Source of the DNA: an uncultured Eubacteriales bacterium
GTDB taxonomy: Bacteria > Bacillota > Clostridia > Oscillospirales > Ruminococcaceae
Assembly: GCA_900319075.1 (NCBI GenBank)
Contig: ONMZ01000002.1
Coordinates: 44,279-108,278 of the forward strand
DNA: 64,000 bases
Reading direction: 5' to 3'
Shown: in pieces, positions 27,994 to 36,149 of the stretch
Layout: each line of letters opens with the position of its first letter
Numbering within the stretch: the first letter of the stretch is position 1
Notes under the pieces: model-generated
Told to the model about the DNA's origin: nothing
Seen by the model: the letters and a program-made list of their open reading frames with translations, nothing else
The model's database searches: none
Position numbers and translations under genes: made by a program

Positions 27994-28898
27994 TACTGTC
28001 GTGATGTATTTGGTGCTTTGGCTTCTTCGGCGACCCTTGGCTCTTTTCTGTTGTTACGCAGGAAAACAACAAGCGCCATTGATATGATAACGCCATAGCC
28101 GATTATGCTCCACATATCAGGTATCTGTCCGAACAGGAAAAGTCCAAGGGCAGATGTAAAAATGATCTGGGTGTAATCAAAGACGGATATTTCCTTTGCC
28201 GGAGCGTTAGAGTAAGCTGCCGTGATGGCAAACTGTCCGCCTGCCGCACCAAAACCTGCACCGATAAGACAAAGCAGCTGCCACCATTGCATATGGTGAT
28301 AGTCAAAGATAAGCCAGGGGAGTGTGATAAGACAGGAAAAGCCGGAAAAATAGGCAACTATCATGGGTCCCTTTTCACCGTGTTCACCCAGGTATCTTAC
28401 GCAGGTGTAGGCAAGTCCCGCACCCATTCCTCCGAGAAATCCAACAATAGATGCAAAAAGCTCGGCGTTGGCAAAGGTGGGCTTAATAACAAAAAGTGCG
28501 CCGATGAACGCTCCGCCTATGGTGAGGATATTGAAAAGCTTGAGTTTCTCTTTCAAAAAGATGTATGAAAATATTACACAGAAAAACGGAGACATCTTAT
28601 TTAGTATCGATGCGTCGGAAAGAACAAGAACATCTATTGCATAAAAATTTCCTATCATTCCAAGAGAGCCTGCCAGCGCCCTTACAAACAAAACTGCGGA
28701 GTTCTTTCTGTTTTTGCATCTGAAGGGTACTTTGTTTTTTATCATTACCCCCGCTGCAAAAAATAATGCCACAAAGTTTCTGAAAAATACTTTTTGCATG
28801 GTGGGAAGATCACCGGCAAGCCGGACAAAAGCAAACATAAACGAGAAACTGAAAGCAGAAAGTATTATCATGATAATACCTTTGTTGCGCTTACTCAT
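27993..28898 (-). CDS. EamA / DMT superfamily transporter
   Basis: A 301-aa inner membrane protein with about ten hydrophobic helices in two EamA repeats (about 8-140 and 150-285); conserved motifs include FVRLAGDLP near the start and PTFANAELFASIVG between repeats. Substrate unknown; the family exports metabolites and amino acids. ATG at 28898 overlaps the DUF3783 stop by 8 nt (ATGAGTAA), so the two are coupled. A Lys/Arg tail follows the last TM. Confidence 0.9.
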   Translation of the reverse strand: MSKRNKGIIMIILSAFSFSFMFAFVRLAGDLPTMQKVFFRNFVALFFAAGVMIKNKVPFRCKNRKNSAVLFVRALAGSLGMIGNFYAIDVLVLSDASILNKMSPFFCVIFSYIFLKEKLKLFNILTIGGAFIGALFVIKPTFANAELFASIVGFLGGMGAGLAYTCVRYLGEHGEKGPMIVAYFSGFSCLITLPWLIFDYHHMQWWQLLCLIGAGFGAAGGQFAITAAYSNAPAKEISVFDYTQIIFTSALGLFLFGQIPDMWSIIGYGVIISMALVVFLRNNRKEPRVAEEAKAPNTSRQ

Positions 28899-29292
28899 TG
28901 CCTTTGCCCCCGTTCATGTACTGGTGTTCGCTCATAAGCTCCTGTTCAAGCGCCTTCATGGTCCAGCCCTGATTATATGGGGTGCAGACCGCTTTAAGGT
29001 CGATGCGTATTCCCAATTGCCGCATTTCATCAAGCAGTATGTTTAATTCCTTGCTGTCAATGCCCGAAAAAACTGCCATAGGGTGCAGGATCGTCTGCGG
29101 CTGTTCCTCAGTCGGTTCAAATCCCTTAAAGCCTAAAAGATAACCCAGCTTTTGTGCTCCCATATTCGATGATATGCTCAAAGCCTTGCCTCCGTGACGG
29201 GTCATTATATCGCAAAGCTGTTCCTGCTGGCTCTGTGGTATGTTAACAGTAAGTAACATCTTTTTGGGTATTATTGTAATTATTGATTTCAT
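28891..29292 (-). CDS. DUF3783-domain protein, 133 aa
   Basis: Ends with the DUF3783 pattern HPMAVFSGIDSKELNILLDEMRQLGIRIDLKAVCTPYNQGWTMKALEQEL in a soluble protein of this size, split here by function into an N-terminal beta-alpha domain (MLLTVNIPQSQQEQL). Function unknown. It is coupled to the DMT transporter start. The ATG at 29292 has its nearest AGGAG 17 nt upstream, longer than usual, so the real start may be an alternative codon in the same frame up to 29325 (TTG). Confidence 0.75.
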   Translation of the reverse strand: MKSIITIIPKKMLLTVNIPQSQQEQLCDIMTRHGGKALSISSNMGAQKLGYLLGFKGFEPTEEQPQTILHPMAVFSGIDSKELNILLDEMRQLGIRIDLKAVCTPYNQGWTMKALEQELMSEHQYMNGGKGNE

Positions 29293-29417
29293 AATTGTGA
29301 AAATAAATTCTCCTTCCCTTTGCAAAGCCCGAAAAATTGGGGATTGCAGGATTTTTAGTATATTTGTCTTTCCCTGTGATTATATCATATTACATCAATC
29401 CTGTCAATGAAAAGCAC

Positions 29418-29446
29418 TTGAAATCAATTAACTGATATGCTATAAT
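29418..29446 (+). promoter_or_regulatory. Promoter of the GGDEF-EAL gene
   Basis: TTGAAA (29418-29423), 17-nt spacer, perfect TATAAT (29441-29446). Confidence 0.65.
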
Positions 29447-29487
29447 TATATTGAAAAAGCGTATCTTTTTAAGGTGGTGATGCAGAT

Positions 29488-31161
29488 TTGGAAAAGCAAA
29501 AGAATAAAAAATACCAGGGTGTAGTCGTAGCCATTTGTGTTATAATATATATCCTGCTTCAGGTCTGTGTTGTCATTTTCAATAGTATGAAACAGCCTGT
29601 TGTGATCGGTGATTTCCATATACCTGCCCAGAGCTTCTGCGGTATTTTCTCGATAATGCAGATGGCTGTTAACGTAATTATGGTGATAATGGCTGATAAA
29701 AAAGGCTGGCACGCTGCGGCATTGACCATAGCAATAAACTTTATCTGGATGTTTATTGTTGTGGGAGTGAAAAGGGACGGTACTGCGCTTCCTTCGCTGC
29801 CTATACTTGTGGTAAATATCTGCGTTGTATATATCCTTTATAAGGGCCTTACGAAAATAAGGGAAAAAGAGCTTGCCCTTGATAAAATGGCACACACGGA
29901 TTCTCTTACATCGCTTCCAAATCGAAGAGCGTTCAATCTGGCTATCCAGAGATATATTGAAAAGGGCGATAAATTTGCGGTTGCCTTTCTTGATATAGAC
30001 AACTTTAAGAATATCAATGACACAATGGGTCACGATTATGGCAATAATGTGCTTGTTGAGATATCCAAGCGCTGGAAAAATATAATTTGTGAAGACCATT
30101 TTCTTGCACGACTGGGCGGAGATGAATTCTCTCTTATTGTCAGCGGATACAGCGACAGCAGCGAAGTCAAAGCCCTTGTTGAACGTTATCAGTATTGCCT
30201 GAGAGAAAAGTTTTTGATAAACGGTAAGGATTTTTACATAACAGCAAGTATCGGCGTTTCCTTTTTCCCTGACCACGCAACTGATTCGTCACTGCTTTTG
30301 CGCTATGCCGACACCGCAATGTACAGAGCAAAGAGCGAGGGCAAGCATCAGATATGTCTGTTTTCACAGGCGCAGATGGAAATGATGAATGCAGATGTAG
30401 AGGGAGAGAACTTTGTAAAGAATGCTGTAAATGCACAGCGTTTCCAGACCGTTTTCCAGCCTTTGTTTGATGCAAAGACCGCTAAGCTTAAAGGCTTTGA
30501 GACGCTTATACGTTTCAAAGGCGAAAACGATGAGCTTATCCAGCCGTATGAGTATATCCGTATAGCCGAAAAGCTGAATTATATAAGCTACATTGACAAT
30601 TGGGTGATGGAGCGATCCATGAAGCTTATGAAAAACGCTGTGGATACTAAGGGGAATATTCTTGTTTCGGTGAATGTTTCTGTTGCCTTCCTTTTAAGCA
30701 GCAACTTTGTCAGCATAGTAAAAAGTGCCCTTAAATCAACGGGATTTCCTGCTGCAAACCTTGTTGTAGAGGTAACGGAGAATTTGTTTATATCCTCTCT
30801 TGAGGTAGCTACCGAGGTGCTTTTCAAGTTAAAAGAGCTGGGGATAAAGATTGCCCTTGATGACTTTGGCACAGGCTTTGCCTCATTAAGCTATCTGCAT
30901 TCTCTGCCGATAGACATTTTGAAAATAGACAAGAGCTTTGTGGACAGCCTTAATGACGATAAGGACGACGGATTTATAACGGCAATAATCTCAATGGGAC
31001 ATATGCTTGATTGTTCCATAGTCGCAGAGGGCGTTGAGACACAGGCGCAGTATGATAAGCTGAAAAAATACGGGTGCGATATCATTCAGGGATTCCTTCT
31101 TGGAAAGCCTACAAGCTATGAAAATGCAATGGAGATCTGTAAACAGGATCTGCTTGATTAA
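29488..31161 (+). CDS. Membrane GGDEF-EAL cyclic-di-GMP enzyme
   Basis: A 557-aa protein with four TM helices in the first 120 residues, a diguanylate cyclase domain with intact GGDEF near residue 210, and a phosphodiesterase EAL domain (about 305-550). The EAL signature is FETLIRF (ETL instead of EAL), with NVSV, VEVTENLF, DDFGTGFASLSYL and AEGVE in place, so catalytic residues look intact. The RxxD product-inhibition site before GGDEF is absent (ICED). TTG start lies 7 nt after AAGGTGGTGA. Direction of net activity cannot be told. Confidence 0.9.
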   Translation: MEKQKNKKYQGVVVAICVIIYILLQVCVVIFNSMKQPVVIGDFHIPAQSFCGIFSIMQMAVNVIMVIMADKKGWHAAALTIAINFIWMFIVVGVKRDGTALPSLPILVVNICVVYILYKGLTKIREKELALDKMAHTDSLTSLPNRRAFNLAIQRYIEKGDKFAVAFLDIDNFKNINDTMGHDYGNNVLVEISKRWKNIICEDHFLARLGGDEFSLIVSGYSDSSEVKALVERYQYCLREKFLINGKDFYITASIGVSFFPDHATDSSLLLRYADTAMYRAKSEGKHQICLFSQAQMEMMNADVEGENFVKNAVNAQRFQTVFQPLFDAKTAKLKGFETLIRFKGENDELIQPYEYIRIAEKLNYISYIDNWVMERSMKLMKNAVDTKGNILVSVNVSVAFLLSSNFVSIVKSALKSTGFPAANLVVEVTENLFISSLEVATEVLFKLKELGIKIALDDFGTGFASLSYLHSLPIDILKIDKSFVDSLNDDKDDGFITAIISMGHMLDCSIVAEGVETQAQYDKLKKYGCDIIQGFLLGKPTSYENAMEICKQDLLD

Positions 31162-31170
31162 AAAATAAAG

Positions 31171-31209
31171 ACCACGGTGCTGTTGTTATCAGTGCCGTGG
31201 TTTTTTTTG
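31171..31209 (+). terminator. Terminator after the GGDEF-EAL gene
   Basis: ACCACGG-TG-CTG-TTGTTAT-CAG-TG-CCGTGGT hairpin followed by TTTTTTTT. Confidence 0.9.
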
Positions 31210-31302
31210 TTTGTGTTTTGTTATGCCTGAAAAGTATCGTATAATATTTGTTATAAGTATTTGTAATTCTGATACGCCTGTGTTATAATGGTTACAATAA
31301 AA

Positions 31303-31330
31303 GGAGCTCCGTTTTTACGAAGCTCCGGAA
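31303..31330 (-). terminator. Terminator of capA
   Basis: On the minus strand GGAGCT pairs with AGCTCC around a 12-14 nt loop and is followed by TTTTATTG. Confidence 0.6.
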
Positions 31331-31359
31331 TATAGTCTTATTTGCAGAAATCAGGTCTG

Positions 31360-32664
31360 TCACTCGATGCTGAGGAATTCCTTTGGCACATAGGTGTTTA
31401 GGATATAGTTTACATAGTTGCGGTTAAACCCGTCGTTGCGTACAAAGTTCTTTGCAAACATCTCATCGGTGTATTTTGCATAGGGGATTATCTGGCAGTT
31501 TGTCCAGTCGCTGTTGAACACCGTTGCCTCAAAGTGGGAGATGAGCGGTATAGCCTTGACATTTTCAAAAGAGATCTTGCCGCTGTTTTTATCCTTTACC
31601 ACATCAAGCTTGCCCATAAGACCTATAAGCGAGTTTTTATCGTACATGGTGTTGAGGAAGTTGCCAAGTCCGTAGTATACAAACGCCTTTGTCCCGTCGG
31701 GCTTGTCCAGATATCCGCAGGTGCTTAGCGCATGAGCCTGAGTGCCGATTATAAGATCAGCACCCCACTGTACAAGTTTTGGAGTTATATATTTCTGCTG
31801 ATCGTTAAGTTCATTTGATATCTCGGTTCCGTAATGACAGGATACAACCACCACATCAGCCATTTTATCTGCCTTTTGGATCTGAGCTTTTACCTTTTCC
31901 TCTTCTTTGAGTCTGATGACCACAGCCTTTGCACTGTCGGGAAGGTCGATGCCGTTTGTGTGCTCCATATAGCCGACAAATGCAAACTTGATGCCGTTGA
32001 CTTCCATGGTCTTTATGTTGTCACAGTCTGCCTGGTCTGCGTATGCACCATAGTGCAGTACACCAAGCTTTGACCAGTAGGAAAGTGAATCCTGAAGGGC
32101 GGCCTCACCCTGGTCGAAAACATGGTTGTTACACATAGATACAACGTTGAATCCCAGACTTTTTATCTTGTCTGCATTGTCCTTTGGTGTTGCGAAACAA
32201 GGATAAGTCCTTGCAGGAACAACGTCTGTAACGATGGTTTCCTGATTTATTATGTTGATATCACCGTTGATGTAGCTTTCAATAGGCTTGTAAGCGTGGT
32301 CAAAATTATACTTTCCCTTTTGTCCCGAGTTTCTTTCAGCCTCAAGATAAATGTTGTCGTGTATAAGGTTGTCACCCACACAGGTCAAAGATACTTTGTA
32401 GCTTGGCTCGGGCTTGCTTGGGTCAGCTTGTGAAGAGCTTTCCTTCTGTGAAGATGAGCTGTCCTTGGGTTTATCTGCTTGTTTGCTGCTGTCTGCTTTG
32501 CTCTGCTGTGTATCCGCATTAGAATCGGAAACAGAGGACGAACTTGATACGGTTTCGTTTTTCTGTATGGGTTCGGGATTGATATCTGTACCGCAGGCTG
32601 ATGCACAAAGTGCCATAATTATAACGCACATCCCGGCAGTAATTTTTGTCTTTATGCTTTTCAT
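31360..32664 (-). CDS. capA: CapA-family (PGA_cap) metallophosphatase-like lipoprotein
   Basis: The 434-aa product starts with a signal peptide ending in a lipobox-like ASAC at residue 24, then a Ser/Asp/Lys-rich linker (about 25-85). The PGA_cap domain follows, with DNLIHDN, NQETIVTD, CNNHVFDQG, VVSCHYGTE and IGTQAHAL motifs. The family was named for poly-gamma-glutamate capsule synthesis and has a calcineurin-like metallophosphatase fold. No capBC genes are near, so capsule synthesis here is unsupported. Anchored outside the membrane. Start ATG has AAGGAGA. Confidence 0.88.
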   Translation of the reverse strand: MKSIKTKITAGMCVIIMALCASACGTDINPEPIQKNETVSSSSSVSDSNADTQQSKADSSKQADKPKDSSSSQKESSSQADPSKPEPSYKVSLTCVGDNLIHDNIYLEAERNSGQKGKYNFDHAYKPIESYINGDINIINQETIVTDVVPARTYPCFATPKDNADKIKSLGFNVVSMCNNHVFDQGEAALQDSLSYWSKLGVLHYGAYADQADCDNIKTMEVNGIKFAFVGYMEHTNGIDLPDSAKAVVIRLKEEEKVKAQIQKADKMADVVVVSCHYGTEISNELNDQQKYITPKLVQWGADLIIGTQAHALSTCGYLDKPDGTKAFVYYGLGNFLNTMYDKNSLIGLMGKLDVVKDKNSGKISFENVKAIPLISHFEATVFNSDWTNCQIIPYAKYTDEMFAKNFVRNDGFNRNYVNYILNTYVPKEFLSIE

Positions 32665-32701
32665 TTTACTTTTCTCCTTTCACATAATCAAAACCTTTAT
32701 C

Positions 32702-32730
32702 ATTTTACCACATAAAGAAAGAAAAATCAA
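32702..32730 (-). promoter_or_regulatory. Promoter of capA
   Basis: TTGATT (32725-32730), 17-nt spacer, TAAAAT (32702-32707), minus strand. Confidence 0.5.
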
Positions 32731-32777
32731 TCACATTTTTGCGCTTTAAACATAAACACCATATTTACGCCTTTTTG

Positions 32778-32806
32778 TTGACATATTATGCGCTAAATGT
32801 TATAAT
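32778..32806 (+). promoter_or_regulatory. Consensus promoter of rlmD operon
   Basis: Perfect TTGACA (32778-32783), 17-nt spacer, perfect TATAAT (32801-32806), about 30 nt before rlmD. Confidence 0.85.
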
Positions 32807-32838
32807 AAAACGATAAATAAAGTGTTACAGAGGTTGAA

Positions 32839-34011
32839 ATGAAAGATAATAACAATAATAGAAAACAGTACCGCAGATGTCCACGATTTAAACGCTGCGG
32901 AGGGTGCCAGCTTGATATGCCCTACGAAAAACAGCTTGAGTGGAAACAGGATAAGGCGGTAAGGATGCTTTCCGGGTTTTGTAAGGTGCAAAAAATTGTA
33001 GCTATGGATTCTCCTTATAACTACCGCAACAAGGTCCAGACTGTTTATAAGCTTTCAGGGGGAAGGGTAGTTTCCGGTATTTTTCAGTCTTCAAGCAGAA
33101 GCGTTACACCGATCGATGAATGTTTCCTTGAAGATAAAAGAGCACACGAGGTGATCTGTGCGCTGAAAAAGCTTTTTACAAGCTTCAGAATATCGCCCTA
33201 TGACGAACACACGGGAAAAGGACTGCTTCGGCATACGCTGATAAGGATAGCTGACGGCACAGGGGAGATAATGGTGGTTTTGGTAACAAAGGGACCGATC
33301 TTTCCTTCAAAGCGAAACTTTGTCAAAGCTCTATTAAAAGCCTGTCCCCGGATCACTACCGTGGTGCATAATATCAATCCGGACAGAATGCCCCTAACAC
33401 TTGGCGAAAGAAATATACCTTTGTATGGAAGCGGAAAAATAACCGACGAGCTGTGCGGATGCAGATTTATTATATCGCCTGCATCCTTTTACCAGGTCAA
33501 CCCGGCGCAGACACGTGTGCTTTACGATACCGTTGTCACAGCCGCAGGCATTACCCGTGGCACCAGAGTGCTTGATGCATATTGCGGAGTGGGGACTATC
33601 GGTATCATCTGTGCAAAACAGGGTGCAAGCGTGGTGGGCATTGAAAGCAATAAAAGCGCAGTTAAAGACGCTGAGATCAATGCTAAACTGAACAAGCTGG
33701 ATAATATAAGATTTATATGCGCCGACGCAGCGCAGATCATGGGCGAGCTTGCTTTTAGCGGAGAAAAATTTGATGTTGTTATAATGGATCCGCCAAGAGC
33801 CGGTTCCACGCAGGAGTTTATAAGTGCTGTGGCGGCAGTTTCACCGGAAAAGGTTGTCTATGTTTCCTGTAAGATAGAAAGCCTTGAACGTGATATGAAA
33901 CTATTTCGCAAGCTTGGCTATAAAGCGCAGCTTATACAGCCGGTGGATATGTTTGCCCACACTACGGGGATTGAAACAGTTGTTTTATTAGAAAAAGTAA
34001 AGGAGAGTTAG
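32839..34011 (+). CDS. 23S rRNA uracil-C5 methyltransferase (RlmD/RlmCD family)
   Basis: TrmA/RumA family enzyme that methylates uracils in 23S rRNA. The 390-aa product begins with a Cys cluster (CPRFKRCGGCQ) that in RumA binds a [4Fe-4S] cluster, then an SAM-binding YCGVGTIG near residue 253, the DPPRAG motif near 318, and the catalytic YVSC near 345. A TRAM domain is absent. Which uracil is modified (747, 1939 or both) is not decidable. RBS AGAGG lies 7 nt before the ATG. First gene of an operon with moxR, DUF58 and transglutaminase. Confidence 0.9.
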   Translation: MKDNNNNRKQYRRCPRFKRCGGCQLDMPYEKQLEWKQDKAVRMLSGFCKVQKIVAMDSPYNYRNKVQTVYKLSGGRVVSGIFQSSSRSVTPIDECFLEDKRAHEVICALKKLFTSFRISPYDEHTGKGLLRHTLIRIADGTGEIMVVLVTKGPIFPSKRNFVKALLKACPRITTVVHNINPDRMPLTLGERNIPLYGSGKITDELCGCRFIISPASFYQVNPAQTRVLYDTVVTAAGITRGTRVLDAYCGVGTIGIICAKQGASVVGIESNKSAVKDAEINAKLNKLDNIRFICADAAQIMGELAFSGEKFDVVIMDPPRAGSTQEFISAVAAVSPEKVVYVSCKIESLERDMKLFRKLGYKAQLIQPVDMFAHTTGIETVVLLEKVKES

Positions 34012-34014
34012 TAT

Positions 34015-34953
34015 ATGGACGAGAGGATAGCAAAGCTTATTGAAAATATCGAGAAGGTGATCGTAGGTAAGACCGAGCCTATAACCAAAATAATCACAGC
34101 AATGCTGTGTGAAGGTCACGTGCTTATCGAGGATGTGCCCGGGGTGGGTAAGACACAGCTTGTATCTGCCCTTGCTAAAAGTGTTGACGGAATATTTAAC
34201 CGTATACAGCTTACTCCCGATGTAATGCCGTCGGACATCGTGGGATTTTCAATGGTCAATCAGGTCACAAGAGAGCTGGAGTATAAACAGGGCGCTGCCA
34301 TGTGTAACTTTCTGCTTGCCGACGAGATAAACAGAGCTTCGCCAAAATCCCAGTCAAGTCTGCTGGAGGTCATGGAGGAGCATCAGATCTCCATAGACGG
34401 AAATACCCACGTTCTGCCCACACCGTTTATGACTCTGGCAACACAGAACCCGGTGGAGACATATGGTACCTACCATTTGCCGGAGGCGCAGATGGATAGA
34501 TTTATCATGAAAATATCAATGGGTTATCCTGCTTATGAGGATGAGCTTCGTATAATGGAAAACGGCGAACACAGCTCCAACAGATCAAAAGAAATAGAGC
34601 CTGTGATGACCACACAGGATATCTCAAAGCTTATTAGCGAGGTCAGAAATGTCAAAGTTGCGCCTTCTGTCAGGAGATATATTCTTGATATAGTTACCGC
34701 CACAAGAGAAAGCCAGTATGTAAGGCTTGGCGTTTCTCCTCGTGGAAGTATCGCTCTTTTAAGGACCTCAAAAGCGTATGCTTATGTAAACGGAAGAGAC
34801 TATGTTGTTCCCGACGACGTAAAGGCTGTTATGAGCGAAACTCTTGCTCATAGGATAATTCTTTCGCCAAAGGGCAAAAGTGCCTTTGAAAACAACGAGC
34901 AGGCTTTGGAGGGCATCTCCATGACAGTGACAAGTCCCGTGGAGGCTGAGTAA
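34015..34953 (+). CDS. MoxR-family AAA+ ATPase
   Basis: The 312-aa ATPase has Walker A GVGKTQLV near residue 43, a DEINRASPKSQSSLLEVM motif, sensor 1 TQNP and an arginine finger region (DRFIMK). MoxR proteins act as chaperones in maturation of metallo- or secreted complexes, and this family is usually encoded with a DUF58 and a transglutaminase protein, as here. The start is 3 nt after the rlmD stop, so the three genes are a co-transcribed unit. Confidence 0.93.
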   Translation: MDERIAKLIENIEKVIVGKTEPITKIITAMLCEGHVLIEDVPGVGKTQLVSALAKSVDGIFNRIQLTPDVMPSDIVGFSMVNQVTRELEYKQGAAMCNFLLADEINRASPKSQSSLLEVMEEHQISIDGNTHVLPTPFMTLATQNPVETYGTYHLPEAQMDRFIMKISMGYPAYEDELRIMENGEHSSNRSKEIEPVMTTQDISKLISEVRNVKVAPSVRRYILDIVTATRESQYVRLGVSPRGSIALLRTSKAYAYVNGRDYVVPDDVKAVMSETLAHRIILSPKGKSAFENNEQALEGISMTVTSPVEAE

Positions 34954-34956
34954 ACA

Positions 34957-36120
34957 GTGTTTAAAAATCTACTTAATTTTATTGTCTGCCTTGCTTTGGC
35001 TGTGCTGCTGAGCGTTTACGTCAGCGGTATCGGAGGGCTTTTCATAATCATCCTCCTTTGCCTTGCGTTTATCTTCTCGGTGGTTCTTGTGATAGTGTCA
35101 AAAAAGACAGTAAATGTTGAAGTGGCGCTATCCACAAGCATTTCAAGCAAGGGTGAAAAGATGGAAATGGAGATACATATTTCCAAGACCACTATACTTC
35201 CCACGTCTTTTATCCAGCTGACCCTTGTGATGACTCCGAACGTTTCCACCGACCATATGAAACAGTTTAAATTCATATCCGCACGCAGATTCGGTGACGT
35301 TATAACAATACCGATTACCACCGAGCTTTGCGGCGCAGCGACAATAGGTATAAGCGAGGTAAAGCTGATAGACTATATGGGCATAGTCACCTCAGAGGTC
35401 GATGTTAAGGATAAGGACAAGCTTTCGGATGTGGTAAGGATAATGCCCGAGCTTCGTGATACAGGTATGCAGGCGGAGATCATAAAGGCTACCTCTGAAA
35501 ACTTTTCCTATAACGATGACGAGGAAGAAGAGTCCAACGAATCTGCCATCGGGCTTACAGGTGTTGCCGGGTATGAACACAGAAAATATGAAGTGGGCGA
35601 TCCTCTTAAAAGAGTAAACTGGAAGCTTTCCTCAAAGAAAGATGAGCTAATGGTCCGCCTTGACGATAAGGTTGTGACCGCTACACAGGATATTGTCCTT
35701 GACTATCCTGTTAATCCTACCGCCGACAGAGCATATTATGAAAATGTGGATAAGATCATAGAAGCAAGCCTTGCCATGCTTGCAATGCTTCTTAGAATGG
35801 GCTACGAAAGTAATTATACTTACTTTGAAAACGGAACATGGCAAACCGTTGAGGTTGCAGATGAAGGGGGACTTATCAGCCTTCAGGAAGCCCTTGCCGG
35901 GATCAGACCTGCCCCTTTGGCAAGCCGCAATGAAATAATAGAAAATGCCGATGACCATGTGATATGCTTTTGCACCTGTCTTTTAAATATGCATGGTGAG
36001 CTGTCGACCTATTCGCTTTCAAAGGGCTGCTCTCTTGCAGTTACAGAAAAAAGCGGCATAGGTAAGATATGCCCGAATGTGTGGAAGATCAACGACGAGT
36101 TTGAGTTTATACGTATGTGA
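34957..36120 (+). CDS. DUF58 membrane protein
   Basis: A 387-aa protein with two TM helices near residues 5-45, then a beta-rich region and the DUF58 signature YEVGDPLKRVNWKLSSKKDELMVR near 215. DUF58 proteins are partners of MoxR ATPases; the domain resembles a von Willebrand A-type fold lacking the full metal site. GTG start is 3 nt after moxR; the stop overlaps the first upstream in-frame start of the next gene. Confidence 0.9.
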   Translation: MFKNLLNFIVCLALAVLLSVYVSGIGGLFIIILLCLAFIFSVVLVIVSKKTVNVEVALSTSISSKGEKMEMEIHISKTTILPTSFIQLTLVMTPNVSTDHMKQFKFISARRFGDVITIPITTELCGAATIGISEVKLIDYMGIVTSEVDVKDKDKLSDVVRIMPELRDTGMQAEIIKATSENFSYNDDEEEESNESAIGLTGVAGYEHRKYEVGDPLKRVNWKLSSKKDELMVRLDDKVVTATQDIVLDYPVNPTADRAYYENVDKIIEASLAMLAMLLRMGYESNYTYFENGTWQTVEVADEGGLISLQEALAGIRPAPLASRNEIIENADDHVICFCTCLLNMHGELSTYSLSKGCSLAVTEKSGIGKICPNVWKINDEFEFIRM

Positions 36121-36149
36121 TGATTCACCCTTTCCGGGGGGAGGAAAAA

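Noticed and set aside
31360-32664. CapA as proof of a poly-gamma-glutamate capsule
   Set aside because: No capB or capC gene is nearby; the domain occurs in many unrelated lipoproteins.
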